From JAACFF01 sp963807975 (GTDB lineage: Bacteria; Chloroflexota; Anaerolineae; Promineifilales; Promineifilaceae), in assembly GCA_963807975.1 (NCBI GenBank), contig CAWEDV010000001.1, positions 434,001 to 498,000 of the forward strand: a stretch of DNA of 64,000 nucleotides. The letters are read 5' to 3'. Positions 1-8,439 of this stretch are shown here, piece after piece. Within the stretch, counting starts at the first letter, position 1. Each line of letters opens with the position of its first letter. The notes beneath the pieces are model-generated. The model made no database searches and was not told the DNA's origin. It saw nothing but the letters and a program-made list of their open reading frames with translations. The translations under genes and the position numbers were made by a program.

Positions 1-2
1 GA

Positions 3-152
3 CTGGGATCTATCAGGGGTTTTATTAGCGATTGGCGATCAATCCACATATGGGACCCCCAAATATGGCGGTTGATGCAGAGAAATTGGGTTGCTGAAGA
101 GTATGAATGGACCTTTGGACGCAGCAGACACCCCTATATCTGGGTTTTGTGA
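3..152 (+). CDS. 3' end of an unidentified protein-coding gene (partial)
   Basis: An open frame enters from the left edge and ends at a TGA at 150-152, giving about 49 residues. The fragment is rich in Trp, Arg and Tyr and ends with the residues WTFGRSRHPYIWVL, which looks like a real C-terminus rather than random translation. I do not recognise the family. A second frame is also open at the left edge but stops at 73-75. Confidence is modest because the fragment is short. Confidence 0.35.
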   Translation: MGSIRGFISDWRSIHIWDPQIWRLMQRNWVAEEYEWTFGRSRHPYIWVL

Positions 153-304
153 TCATTTTTTTCGCTCCATAGTTAATTTAATTAGGCTTAGTATAACATA
201 AAGAAAGCTATCAAGATGAAGAAAAATATGCGCAGAAATAGTGAATAAAGGCAGACAAATCTATTTGCGGTTCTATGAAGGAAAAAAAGACTGTGGAACC
301 AAAT
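153..304. other. AT-rich gap
   Basis: This short AT-rich stretch lies between the end of the left-edge gene and the 3' end of the minus-strand restriction-like gene. No convincing hairpin terminator or gene is visible in it. Confidence 0.5.
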
Positions 305-1796
305 CTAATCAGTTTCAAATGCTATTTCTGACTCATCAATTCCCATTTTTTCTGCAAGATCAAAGCACAATTTGGTTATCCCATTGGCACCCAAGTTCGT
401 TTCTATGAAGAATGGAGTGTTAGGGATATTTTCAGCTGATCTCAACAACGATTCGTCCGTAGTTATATAGGGACGTACTCTACCGACCATTGTTGGCGCA
501 ACTTTTTCAAAGTTGGTTGAATCCTCAGTCCGTAGGGCAATAAGAATGGCAAACATGCTATCTTTCCAGGAACCGACAACATAGCGGTTGCCCTTAAAAT
601 GCACTGCAATGACTTTCTTTCCGGTATATTTGGCATTACGGCCCTGAATTGTGCCTTGTTCGTCTGTGGTTTCTTCTTGTGATAATATGCCATCGTACCG
701 TTTAACCGTGGAAATAATTCGTGTCGCGTATCGATAAATATCATCGATATCGTCAATAGGTACACGATCTTCTTTCTTTTTTTCATTGAACAAGCCAAGA
801 TATTTCTGCTCTTGGTTGAAGTGAAGTCTGCAAACGGGCTTACGGTTATTATTATCTAAAAGTATGCCGCAGTAGCTTTTTGTATCTCGCATGTGTATTC
901 GCTTGGCATCAATCAGATCTCGTAGAATCGATTTGACAGCAAACAGACCTTCGATTTCTTCTTCGGTAGTGACAATACCCCTCTCCTTGTCTACTCTAAT
1001 TACTAATTCATCAATTTCAAGAGTATCTTCTTCTGGCTCCTCATCTTCGTCTCCCACTGTTTTTGGCCTGGGTTTTTCATCTTCATCAATAGCCTGCTTT
1101 AGACGCTCATTTATTTTATCGTTTAGGAATCGTCGTAGTGCCTTTTCAGTAATATCCGAAAATTGTTCTCTTACAGACTTTTATCATTTTTCCAGAGTAG
1201 ACTTGTCGAGCAAAAAATACAACAAACTCCTCAGATGGTTGCTCAAACTCTCTTGCCAAAATTTTGCGTATGTTGGCGGTATATTTTAATTCGCTTGCCG
1301 TTGCCAGTATCTCATCGAGATCAAAAACGGACTTGGTAAACTTCTTTAACTCATCTACCTGTCTAGGCTGAAACCCAAGAATATTGAATGTGAAAAATGG
1401 CTTGTCATCCATCACATTTGGCTTTTCCAGATCTGAATAGAAGCGATATTCGACCCCATTTGTGAGCACGCCAAATCGGACCTCAGAAACAACGGAAAAG
1501 TAACGATAAAGTTGGGATGCATGCACTTTGTTTAGGTCTGAGCCGGACCATTTGCATTCAAAAATCATAATAGGCAGACCACCTTGAAATACTGCATAGT
1601 CAACCTTTTCCCCTTTCTTAGTGCCGAAATCAGCCGTGAATTCTGGGACCACCTCGCGTGGGTTGAAAACGTCATATCCAAGCGTGTTTATGAATGGCAT
1701 TACGAGTGCTGTCTTTGTAGCCTCCTCGGTTGTACAATAATCGAGTTGTTTGGGTAAACGGGTTGCCAGTTCTCTTATCTTGTCGATGAAGTCCAT
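305..1796 (-). pseudogene. Frameshifted type I restriction-enzyme-R-like endonuclease
   Basis: The product resembles stand-alone proteins with a type I restriction R-subunit N-terminal nuclease fold. The N-terminal part holds the PD-(D/E)XK-like stretch VDYAVFQGGLPIMIFECKW, with the expected Asp and E-x-K residues. The C-terminal part contains MRDTKSYCGILLDDN-type and RLHFNQEQKYLGLF segments, then a 'GSWKD ... FFIETNL' module common at the ends of such proteins. The reading frame changes once. Removing one T from the T4 run at 1179-1182 joins the two halves into about 496 codons. The start at 1796 is chosen because GAGGAGG lies 7-8 nt upstream; an ATG 30 nt earlier has no such site. It may be a pseudogene or a homopolymer sequencing error. 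No methylase or specificity gene is adjacent. Confidence 0.75.
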
Positions 1797-2002
1797 TGCT
1801 ATATCCTCCTCTATATAAAATAGCATTTGGAAAACAGATAGAGGCAGAGAATTATTTCAATCGATCATTGGTGAGGCGAAATGACTGACGTGAAAGAATG
1901 ACGTTTATCCCAACCTTTAAAGGATTGTATCAGAAACTGATAGCAATCGTAAGAAGATTTGGTTGGTACGGTCACTCAATTTCTGAAGGGTATTAAATAG
2001 AG

Positions 2003-2031
2003 TTGACAAAAACGTATGTTCGAGTTATGAG
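2003..2031 (+). promoter_or_regulatory. Possible sigma-70-type promoter
   Basis: A consensus TTGACA at 2003-2008 is followed after 17 nt by TATGAG at 2026-2031, which matches four of six -10 bases. No clear gene follows before the hairpin at 2262, so this may drive a short transcript or be fortuitous. Confidence 0.25.
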
Positions 2032-2261
2032 TTGGGGGAGAAGGATACTTTTGTTCGCTCTGGGGAATGGGAGCCAATGACTATTCGCCAGGGGGAGAGC
2101 ACGCGAGGCAAGTTATGCCCGGTTTTGAATCCTCATACTGGCTTCTCCTCCCCTCTTTGCCAACGTCCTGACCGATATACGCTTCTTCGTTTCAAACGGA
2201 ACCTCAACCAGAAGTAGAAATTGGGTGCTTGACTAGCCTGTTTCATCATATCCTTTTGAAG

Positions 2262-2302
2262 GGTGCTGCGGGGTTGTCGATGACGGCCTGCAGCACCTTT
2301 TT
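2262..2302 (+). terminator. Rho-independent terminator-like hairpin
   Basis: GGTGCTGC at 2262-2269 pairs perfectly with GCAGCACC at 2290-2297, and TTTTT follows directly at 2298-2302. With the promoter-like site at 2003 it could bound a small untranslated transcript of about 250 nt. That pairing is inference. Confidence 0.4.
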
Positions 2303-2366
2303 GTTTTCCGGTTGGGAGAGGGCAGAATGGGCGTGTATTGGGAGGTAGTGATGGGAGACATAGTAG

Positions 2367-2510
2367 ATGACGTCGAATGAGCTTTTGGACGCACTGGAGC
2401 AGCTTCTGGACGATAAGAATGTATCGCAGGAGACGATTAGTCGGTTGATTTTGGCATTGGGCCGTTTTAAGCTTGCTCGTTGCCATTGGCTTGTGGAGGG
2501 TTTACTGTGA
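2367..2510 (+). CDS. Small helical hypothetical protein (47 aa)
   Basis: A 47-codon frame starts MTSNELLDALEQLLDD and ends HWLVEGLL. It is rich in Leu, Glu and Asp and is predicted by eye to be mostly amphipathic helix, unlike random translation. A purine-rich GGGAGACATAG stretch precedes the ATG. No family is recognised. It sits in a largely non-coding region and could be the remnant of a longer gene. Confidence 0.3.
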   Translation: MTSNELLDALEQLLDDKNVSQETISRLILALGRFKLARCHWLVEGLL

Positions 2511-2784
2511 CAACATTTCGCAACACAAACCCATTAACACGCGATCGAAAACCTTAGGCTGGATGTATCTACATTTACCCTCAACCGCCGCGAAAAGTGC
2601 AAAAACATCATCCAGACATAGATCAAGCGATCTGAACTCGTTCCATTAGGAATTCATTGGGTTGTTGGATGGTAGAAGTGCGCCTTTGTGCGCTCTGACC
2701 CATTTGCATGGTGTCACGGAATCAAGGCATCCAAATCCAATTGGGTTCGTGAGTCTCTTTTAGCGTAGCAGGTGATGTCCGCAT

Positions 2785-2790
2785 TATAAT
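2785..2790 (+). promoter_or_regulatory. Candidate -10 box of the island's first promoter
   Basis: A perfect TATAAT sits 137 nt before the dioxygenase start. No TTGACA-like -35 is found at 16-18 nt upstream, which suggests a promoter that needs an activator. It is the best promoter candidate for the plus-strand genes beginning at 2928. Confidence 0.4.
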
Positions 2791-2811
2791 GGCAAGAAAG
2801 AAGAGATTATT

Positions 2812-2823
2812 GTGCGATCGCAC
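2812..2823. promoter_or_regulatory. 12-bp perfect palindrome, possible operator
   Basis: GTGCGATCGCAC is a perfect inverted repeat centred about 30 nt downstream of the TATAAT at 2785. Its position in the early transcribed region fits a repressor operator. The XRE-cupin protein encoded at 7750 is a possible ligand. Both statements are inference from position. Confidence 0.35.
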
Positions 2824-2927
2824 TGTTGCTTAGAATTCTGTAGAGAAACATGCAATGGGCTGGCATTCGGAATCCCAATTGCTTGTTATGCTGGATATCT
2901 TGAACATGGTGATTTATTGGAGAAATC

Positions 2928-3977
2928 ATGCTTAGAGATCGGATTGAAGCCAAATGGATTGATACCTTTAAACAGGTATTTCAGATGTGTAAAATTGGGC
3001 AAGGCGATGAAGTAGTTATATTGTCAGAAACACAATCTCGTGAACTTAATGTGCATCTTGCCGAGTTGTCATTGCTGCAAATAGGCGCACGACCAGTTCA
3101 CATTATCCTGCCAACGCCAAAACAAACGGCTCTTGTACCCGTACGTTCGACCGGTGCCTCGCAGGCGATTCAAGGGTCCAATCCGGCACTCGCCGCCCTT
3201 AAAAGCGTACCCGTTGTTGTGGATTGTACAGTTGAGGGGTTGATGCACGCCCCGGAACTGCCGCAGATTCTCAAGAGCGGGGCGCGGGTGCTCACGATCA
3301 GCAATGAACATCCGGAAGCATTGGAAAGATTGCTGCCCACGCCGGATTTGAAGCGGCAGGTGTTGGCTGCGGCGCGTCTAGCCCGGCAGACGCGGCTCAT
3401 GCGCGTCACGTCGGAGGCAGGCAGTGATTTGACGGTAGATATGGAGGGAGCTTCCACGGTTGGCATTTGGGGATACACAGACAAACCGGGAACTTTGAGC
3501 CACTGGCCGGGCGGCATTGTGGTTAGCTTTCCGCCTGCCAATAGTGTTAACGGCAGGCTGGTACTGGACAGAGGTGATGTAAATTTAACGTTCAAACGAT
3601 ATCTGCAGGACCCAATCAGTTTGACAATTGAAAATGATTTTGTGCGTGATATTGAGGGGCATGGTACCGACTACGAGCTGCTAACCCGCTACTTCGCCGC
3701 CTGGAATGACCCGGCAGCGTATGCTATTTCCCATGTGGGTTGGGGAATGAATCGCGCAGCCAGGTATGAAGCTCTGACAATGTATGACCAGCGCGATAGC
3801 AATGGCACCGAAATTCGGGCCTTCGCAGGAAATTTCCTTTTTTCAACAGGCGCGAATGAGTTTGTGGGTCGTTTCACAGAAGGGCATTTTGACATTCCCG
3901 TACGCGGCTGTGATATCGAACTGGATGGGCAGCTCATTATAAAGGGCGGACAGCTGCTTGACCTGTTTGAAGCGTAG
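2928..3977 (+). CDS. NicX-like 2,5-dihydroxypyridine 5,6-dioxygenase family protein
   Basis: This 349-residue protein has the size and layout of NicX, a mononuclear iron ring-cleavage dioxygenase whose fold is related to M29 aminopeptidases. The C-terminal EGHFDI motif gives H320 and D322, and SHVGWG gives H269; these are where I recall NicX binding iron. SHWPGG around 192 replaces the PxGE glutamate used by true M29 peptidases, which argues against peptidase activity. GGAG lies 6-7 nt before the ATG. An alpha/beta hydrolase follows 17 nt downstream, the same pairing as NicX and the N-formylmaleamate deformylase NicD in nicotinate degradation. The other nic genes (NicA/B hydroxylase, NicC, NicE, NicF) are not seen, so the substrate may differ. 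The family call is good; the exact reaction is uncertain. Confidence 0.7.
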   Translation: MLRDRIEAKWIDTFKQVFQMCKIGQGDEVVILSETQSRELNVHLAELSLLQIGARPVHIILPTPKQTALVPVRSTGASQAIQGSNPALAALKSVPVVVDCTVEGLMHAPELPQILKSGARVLTISNEHPEALERLLPTPDLKRQVLAAARLARQTRLMRVTSEAGSDLTVDMEGASTVGIWGYTDKPGTLSHWPGGIVVSFPPANSVNGRLVLDRGDVNLTFKRYLQDPISLTIENDFVRDIEGHGTDYELLTRYFAAWNDPAAYAISHVGWGMNRAARYEALTMYDQRDSNGTEIRAFAGNFLFSTGANEFVGRFTEGHFDIPVRGCDIELDGQLIIKGGQLLDLFEA

Positions 3978-3994
3978 GACCCCGGGAGGACATT

Positions 3995-4795
3995 TTGCAA
4001 TTCCATTTTATTGAGATAGGCTCCGGCTCACCGCTTCTATTCTTGCACGGAATAGGTGGAAACGCAGAAACGTGGCAGTATCAATTACCATACTTTGCTA
4101 AAGATTACCGTGTCATTGCCGTTGATCTGCCTGGCTACGGCCGCTCCGATCCCCTGCCTAAAATGACATTTCCAGCCTTGGCCCAATGGCTGCATGAATT
4201 ACTGGTCACCTACAACCTCGAAAAGACCCTACTTGTAGGTCATTCATTTGGCGGCATGATCGTACAGGAGTATCTGGCAACTTACAACAGCGATGCAACA
4301 GCTATCGTTCTTTACGGAACAAGCCCCGCCTTTGGCCGCAAAGAGGGCGCATGGCAGCAGAAATTTGTCCGCGGTCGCTTACAGCCTCTTGATGATGGCC
4401 AAACGATGCGCGATCTAGCGCCATCTATCGCCAAGGGCCTGGTTGGTTCTGGCGCCAAACCGGCCGGGATTGTGTTAGCCGAGCGAGGTATTGCCGCTGT
4501 CCCTGATGACACATTTCGCGATTCGGTGCTCTGCCTAGTGGATTTTGACCAACGGGCCAATCTGGGCCAGATCAAGATCCCCTGCCTGGTGCTCGCTGGC
4601 GAGGAAGATCGCAATGCACCGTCACCTATGATGAAAAAAATGGCTGGCCAGATCCCAGCCGCCGAGTTTGTCAGTCTGCCGCAATTGGGACACATGGCTC
4701 ATCTGGAAAGTCCAGCCCTGTTCAATGACACCCTGCAGACTTTTTTCAAAAAACATCCAGGAATCGCTGACCGGTTAACCGGCAGTATCACATGA
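3995..4795 (+). CDS. Alpha/beta hydrolase (NicD-like position)
   Basis: A 266-residue alpha/beta-fold hydrolase. It has the oxyanion region FLHGIGG, the nucleophile elbow GHSFGG (Ser84), an acid in GEEDRNAP (Asp205) and the LGHMAH histidine (His233), so a complete triad is visible. Translation begins at a TTG at 3995, supported by GGGAGGA a few bases upstream; no ATG is better placed. The next gene's first possible ATG overlaps its stop codon. By position after the NicX-like gene it may remove a formyl or acyl group from the ring-cleavage product, as NicD does. A generic esterase or amidase is equally allowed by the sequence. Confidence 0.75.
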   Translation: MQFHFIEIGSGSPLLFLHGIGGNAETWQYQLPYFAKDYRVIAVDLPGYGRSDPLPKMTFPALAQWLHELLVTYNLEKTLLVGHSFGGMIVQEYLATYNSDATAIVLYGTSPAFGRKEGAWQQKFVRGRLQPLDDGQTMRDLAPSIAKGLVGSGAKPAGIVLAERGIAAVPDDTFRDSVLCLVDFDQRANLGQIKIPCLVLAGEEDRNAPSPMMKKMAGQIPAAEFVSLPQLGHMAHLESPALFNDTLQTFFKKHPGIADRLTGSIT

Positions 4796-4815
4796 TTCAA
4801 GTAAGGAGAAGCTCT

Positions 4816-6072
4816 ATGACAACGTCCCCAGCAGATGCCCCGCTTTTTGACCCCATTGCTTTCCGTTTGACGGAACAACAAAAAGAATTAACCGCACTTG
4901 CCAGGCAGCTTGGTCAGGAAAAGTTCGCCGGAAAAGCGGCCCGCTTCGACCGGGAAGCGATTTTCCCCACAGAAAATTTCCGCGATTTGTATGATGCCGG
5001 ATTGATGGGAATCTGCATCCCCAAAGCCTATGGTGGCCATGGAGCGGATTTCAAAACTTATACCTTAGTTGCGGCCGAAATCGGCCGCTACTGCGGCGCA
5101 ACGGCCCTGACCTGGAACATGCATGTGGCCTCTACCTTGTGGACCGGTGCGCTGACCGATGATCTAGCAATGCCAGAAGATGTCCGGCAAGCACATCACC
5201 AGCAGCGCAGCAAGCATTACAAACGCATTTTGGAAGAAGGTGCAATCTATGCCCAGCCTTTTTCGGAAGGAGGGGCGGCGGCGGCCGGAACCGTTGCTTT
5301 TGGCACGCACGCCCGTCCCGTGGAAGGAGGCTGGCGTGTCAATGGCAAGAAAATCTTCGCCTCATTAGCGGGCAGCGCTGACTATTACGGAGTCCTTTGT
5401 ACGGAGGTAGCGGATGGGCAAAAACCCAGCCGGCGCAACACCATGTACTTGGCCATTCCTGCTGATTCAGAAGGGGTTACTGTTTTTGGCGAATGGGATC
5501 CGCTGGGAATGCGGGGTACGGTCTCTCGGAATCTGTTGTTCGAAGAAGTCTTTGTCCCGTATGAAGAGATGCTGATGCCGCGTGGGGTCTATTTCCAGGC
5601 GGCGAGACAATGGCCACATATGTTTGCTACTCTCTCCCCGACCTATATGGGACTGGCCCAAGCAGCATATGATTTTACAGTGCAGTATTTACGAGGGGAA
5701 GTACCGGGTATGCGGCCCGTCAAACGCCGCATGTATCCCACCAAACAGATCGCAGTCGCCCAAATGCGCATCATGTTGGAACAAACGAAAGCGCTCTGGT
5801 TCCAAATGATTTCTGAGGCATGCGCCAACCCCAGCAAAGACCAGGTCTTGCGCGCCTGGGCGGCACAGTACACGACCATGGAAAACGCCAATGAACTGGC
5901 CCAATTGGCCATTCGCACCTGCGGCGGGCAGTCGATGCTGAAAACATTGCCTATCGAGCGCGTTTATCGGGACAGCCGCTGTGGTTCGCTGATGCTGCCG
6001 TGGACGGCCGAAATCTGTTTAGATCGTTTAGGAAATGGCACATTGTACGAACAGGGTGAAACAGATGATTAG
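4816..6072 (+). CDS. Acyl-CoA dehydrogenase family flavoprotein
   Basis: The 418-residue product has the three-part acyl-CoA dehydrogenase layout. The N-terminal helical domain includes LTEQQKELTALARQL. The beta domain has GGWRVNGKKIFASLAG. The C-terminal helical domain has the FAD-dimer segment RTCGGQSML. The family covers CoA-ester dehydrogenases and flavin monooxygenases of the DszC type; with an LLM monooxygenase in the island, either is possible. The start at 4816 has AAGGAG 8 nt upstream; an ATG at 4792 that overlaps the previous stop lacks this. Its 3' end overlaps the acyl-CoA ligase start by 8 nt, so the two are translationally coupled. Confidence 0.8.
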   Translation: MTTSPADAPLFDPIAFRLTEQQKELTALARQLGQEKFAGKAARFDREAIFPTENFRDLYDAGLMGICIPKAYGGHGADFKTYTLVAAEIGRYCGATALTWNMHVASTLWTGALTDDLAMPEDVRQAHHQQRSKHYKRILEEGAIYAQPFSEGGAAAAGTVAFGTHARPVEGGWRVNGKKIFASLAGSADYYGVLCTEVADGQKPSRRNTMYLAIPADSEGVTVFGEWDPLGMRGTVSRNLLFEEVFVPYEEMLMPRGVYFQAARQWPHMFATLSPTYMGLAQAAYDFTVQYLRGEVPGMRPVKRRMYPTKQIAVAQMRIMLEQTKALWFQMISEACANPSKDQVLRAWAAQYTTMENANELAQLAIRTCGGQSMLKTLPIERVYRDSRCGSLMLPWTAEICLDRLGNGTLYEQGETDD

Positions 6073-7588
6073 CGTTATGAATATCGCCAATTGGATTGAC
6101 CAGCACGCAGCGTTCTCGCCGCAGAAAATTGCCATCCGCTTTGAGGGGCGGGAGATAACGTATGCGGAAATGGCACGCGAAGTAGAAACGGCCGCTCAGG
6201 TTCTGAAGTGGGAGTTGGGTGTGGGACGGGGTGACCGTATTGCTCTCCTAGGCTACAACAGCCCAGAGGTGTTGATCTTGCTCTTTGCCTGTGCCCGGCT
6301 GGGAGCAATGATGATTCCGCTCAACTGGCGGTTAGCTGTTCCAGAACATCTCTATATTCTGAATGATGCCTCGGCAAAAGTATTATTTGTGGAAGAATCC
6401 TTTGCCGATCGCGTCCCACCGGTTCTGGAATCGATGCCGCGGTCACAAATCGTAGGCCTAGATTATGTGCCGCAGGTAGGGACACACTGGCACGATTTAC
6501 GGTCGCAAGCCAGCGGAGACAGCTACAACCCACATGTAGCGCTGGATACGCCGCTGCTGGTGGTGTATACCTCCGGCACGACGGGGCACCCAAAAGGGGC
6601 GGTTTTAACCCAAAACGCTCTGCAATGGAACGCCATCAACAGCCTCCATCTGCATGATATGACCAGCCAGGACCATATTCTCACCCCTCTGCCGCTGTTT
6701 CATGTGGGCGGATTGAACAACCAAACGACGCCGGCCTTGCACTGCGGGGCGACGATCACACTCCATCGCCGCTTCCGTCCAGACAAGACCTTGGCCGCGA
6801 TTGTCAATGACAGGCCATCATTGACCTGCCTGGTTCCGGCGACGATGCAGGCTTGCATAAATTCTACAAATTGGCAAACGACGGATTTCTCAAACTTACG
6901 GATCTTGCTCACAGGTTCGACCGCTGTGCCAACACAGCTGTCCGAATCATGGCGCGAGAAGGGTGTTACGGTACTGGAGATGTATGGGGCCACGGAAACT
7001 TGTCCGATAGCCATATACCAACGGCCAGACTCCGATTTCAGCAAAGCGGGTTCAACAGGGAAACCGGCGCTGCACTGCCAGGTGCTGATTGTAGATGATC
7101 ATGGTCGCGCACTGCCGCCCGGGAATGAGGGAGAAGTGTTGGTCAAAGGACCCAATATCATGCTGGAGTATTGGGGAAACGACGCGGAAACGGCCGATGC
7201 ATTGCGCAATGGATGGTACAGCACCGGTGATATCGGCATGGCTGACGATGATGGCTATTATTACATTCGCGATCGCAAGAATAACATGATTGTTTCGGGC
7301 GGCGAGAATATCTACCCGGCGGAGGTGGAGCGGGTATTGTATGCGCATCCGGATATATTGGATGCCGCCGTCATCGGTGTCCCCGACGAGAGGTGGCAAG
7401 AAGTCCCCATGGCTATTGTCGTCCTCAAACCAAGCAGTGCGCTTTCCGAAGCAGATCTGATTGCCTATATGTCGGTCGAGTTAGCCAGCTTCAAAGTGCC
7501 TAATCGCATTGTTTTCACTGAGTCACTACCCAAAAACGCAATGGGAAAAATCCAGCATTTTCGCGTGAAGAAACTGTTTCAAGGTTGA
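6065..7588 (+). CDS. AMP-dependent acyl-CoA synthetase/ligase
   Basis: A 507-residue member of the ANL superfamily, which makes an acyl-adenylate and then an acyl-CoA thioester. Visible core motifs are the phosphate loop YTSGTTGHPKG (about 168-178), MYGATE, GWYSTGD, the hinge region DRKNNMIVSGGENIYP and the C-terminal catalytic lysine in AMGKIQ (about K495). The start at 6065 overlaps the dehydrogenase stop and leaves AGGG upstream; an ATG at 6077 is an alternative. Pairing with the dehydrogenase suggests activation of a carboxylate followed by oxidation. The acid is not identifiable from sequence. Confidence 0.88.
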   Translation: MISVMNIANWIDQHAAFSPQKIAIRFEGREITYAEMAREVETAAQVLKWELGVGRGDRIALLGYNSPEVLILLFACARLGAMMIPLNWRLAVPEHLYILNDASAKVLFVEESFADRVPPVLESMPRSQIVGLDYVPQVGTHWHDLRSQASGDSYNPHVALDTPLLVVYTSGTTGHPKGAVLTQNALQWNAINSLHLHDMTSQDHILTPLPLFHVGGLNNQTTPALHCGATITLHRRFRPDKTLAAIVNDRPSLTCLVPATMQACINSTNWQTTDFSNLRILLTGSTAVPTQLSESWREKGVTVLEMYGATETCPIAIYQRPDSDFSKAGSTGKPALHCQVLIVDDHGRALPPGNEGEVLVKGPNIMLEYWGNDAETADALRNGWYSTGDIGMADDDGYYYIRDRKNNMIVSGGENIYPAEVERVLYAHPDILDAAVIGVPDERWQEVPMAIVVLKPSSALSEADLIAYMSVELASFKVPNRIVFTESLPKNAMGKIQHFRVKKLFQG

Positions 7589-7671
7589 TATTGCAGGCGG
7601 ATGCCGACAAACGATCGGGGCCAGTTCACAGCCCCTAACTATGATCACATCAACTATTTTGACGCCAATTC

Positions 7672-7699
7672 TTGACATTTTGAATCAGGAGTGTAGAAT
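7672..7699 (+). promoter_or_regulatory. Sigma-70-type promoter of the XRE-cupin gene
   Basis: TTGACA at 7672-7677, a 16-nt spacer and TAGAAT at 7694-7699 form one of the best consensus promoters in the window. It lies in a 160-nt gap directly before the regulator gene, so the regulator is probably transcribed on its own and reads on into the downstream genes. Confidence 0.65.
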
Positions 7700-7711
7700 G
7701 AAGACTATATA

Positions 7712-7724
7712 TTGATGCAATCAA
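7712..7724. promoter_or_regulatory. Inverted repeat TTGAT-N3-ATCAA, possible autoregulatory operator
   Basis: Perfect 5-bp arms, TTGAT and ATCAA, are separated by GCA and sit just downstream of the predicted start of transcription. This is a typical place for an autorepressor site of the XRE regulator encoded next. The assignment is inference. Confidence 0.3.
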
Positions 7725-7749
7725 CATTAGCTTTGATGGAATCACGCTT

Positions 7750-8352
7750 GTGGCATCTGCGCACAGTTCCAGGATAGAAACAGCTTCGCTTGGCGCCAAG
7801 ATACGCCGCTATCGAAAGCAGCAGAGGCTGACCTTGGCCGAAGTTGCCGAACAGTGTGATATTTCCCCTTCTTTCCTCAGTCAAATAGAACGTGACCAAG
7901 CCAATCCTTCGGTCACCACACTTTATGCCCTTGCCGGTGAATTCGAGGTTCCTGTGGCCTCTTTTTTTGAGGAGCCGGAAGAAATACTGAACAATAGGCT
8001 GCTGTCCGAAGATACCACACGCGTTGTACGCGGCGATCACCGCAAAACCCTTATCTATCCCGGATCTGGAATCCGCAACGAATTGCTTTCACCCGATCTA
8101 CAGCGCGCCATCCAGATGGTCTGGGTGGTGATGCCGCCTGGGACTGATTCCGGCGACACCCCTTTCATGCACAAAGGGGAGGAATGCGGCATTGTGCTGC
8201 AAGGTCGAGTTGAAACGTGGATTGGAAGCCAAAAATTCATCCTTGAGCCTGGCGACGCGATCTATCATTCAAGCTCAATTCCACATCGCAGCCGCAATAT
8301 TGGCGACAGTGATGCGATCATGGTTGTGGCAAAAACCCCTCCATCCTTTTGA
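7750..8352 (+). CDS. XRE-family transcriptional regulator with C-terminal cupin
   Basis: The 200-residue protein has an N-terminal XRE helix-turn-helix (about 14-68, with LTLAEVAEQCDISPSFLSQI) and a C-terminal cupin beta-barrel (about 125-195, with GEECGIVLQGRVE and EPGDAIYHSSSIPH). Regulators of this build, such as PuuR-like proteins, usually sense small nitrogen or carboxylate metabolites through the cupin and control adjacent catabolic and uptake genes. It starts at a GTG with a weak ribosome site; no in-frame ATG is present upstream. Its own promoter lies at 7672. It is the only dedicated regulator within the island and the likely controller of the genes on both sides. Confidence 0.85.
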   Translation: MASAHSSRIETASLGAKIRRYRKQQRLTLAEVAEQCDISPSFLSQIERDQANPSVTTLYALAGEFEVPVASFFEEPEEILNNRLLSEDTTRVVRGDHRKTLIYPGSGIRNELLSPDLQRAIQMVWVVMPPGTDSGDTPFMHKGEECGIVLQGRVETWIGSQKFILEPGDAIYHSSSIPHRSRNIGDSDAIMVVAKTPPSF

Positions 8353-8439
8353 CAATCAGCTGCAAGCGGCAGTGTCAGATCGGAAAAATATCCGGCGACA
8401 TCTAAACGAAATTAATTACATTGGAAAAGGAGTTCCCAT

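Larger units (their letters stand above)
1797..2366. other. Intergenic region with no convincing gene
   Basis: The region follows the restriction-like gene on its 5' side. It contains a possible plus-strand promoter near 2003 and a strong hairpin at 2262-2297, but the open frames here have no recognisable product and look like chance. Confidence 0.4.
2511..2927. other. Leader region of the catabolic island
   Basis: About 420 nt separate the small ORF from the first island gene. It contains a perfect TATAAT and a 12-bp palindrome described separately. A 67-codon frame at 2812-3015 overlaps the dioxygenase start and is treated as chance. Confidence 0.45.

Noticed and set aside
2812..3015. 67-codon plus-strand frame before the dioxygenase
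   Set aside because: It overlaps the dioxygenase start in another frame, has no ribosome site and starts inside the candidate operator.
2928..4795. Calling the first two genes nicX and nicD outright
   Set aside because: The hydroxylases and the remaining nic genes are missing and the sequences are only family-level matches, so symbols were withheld.
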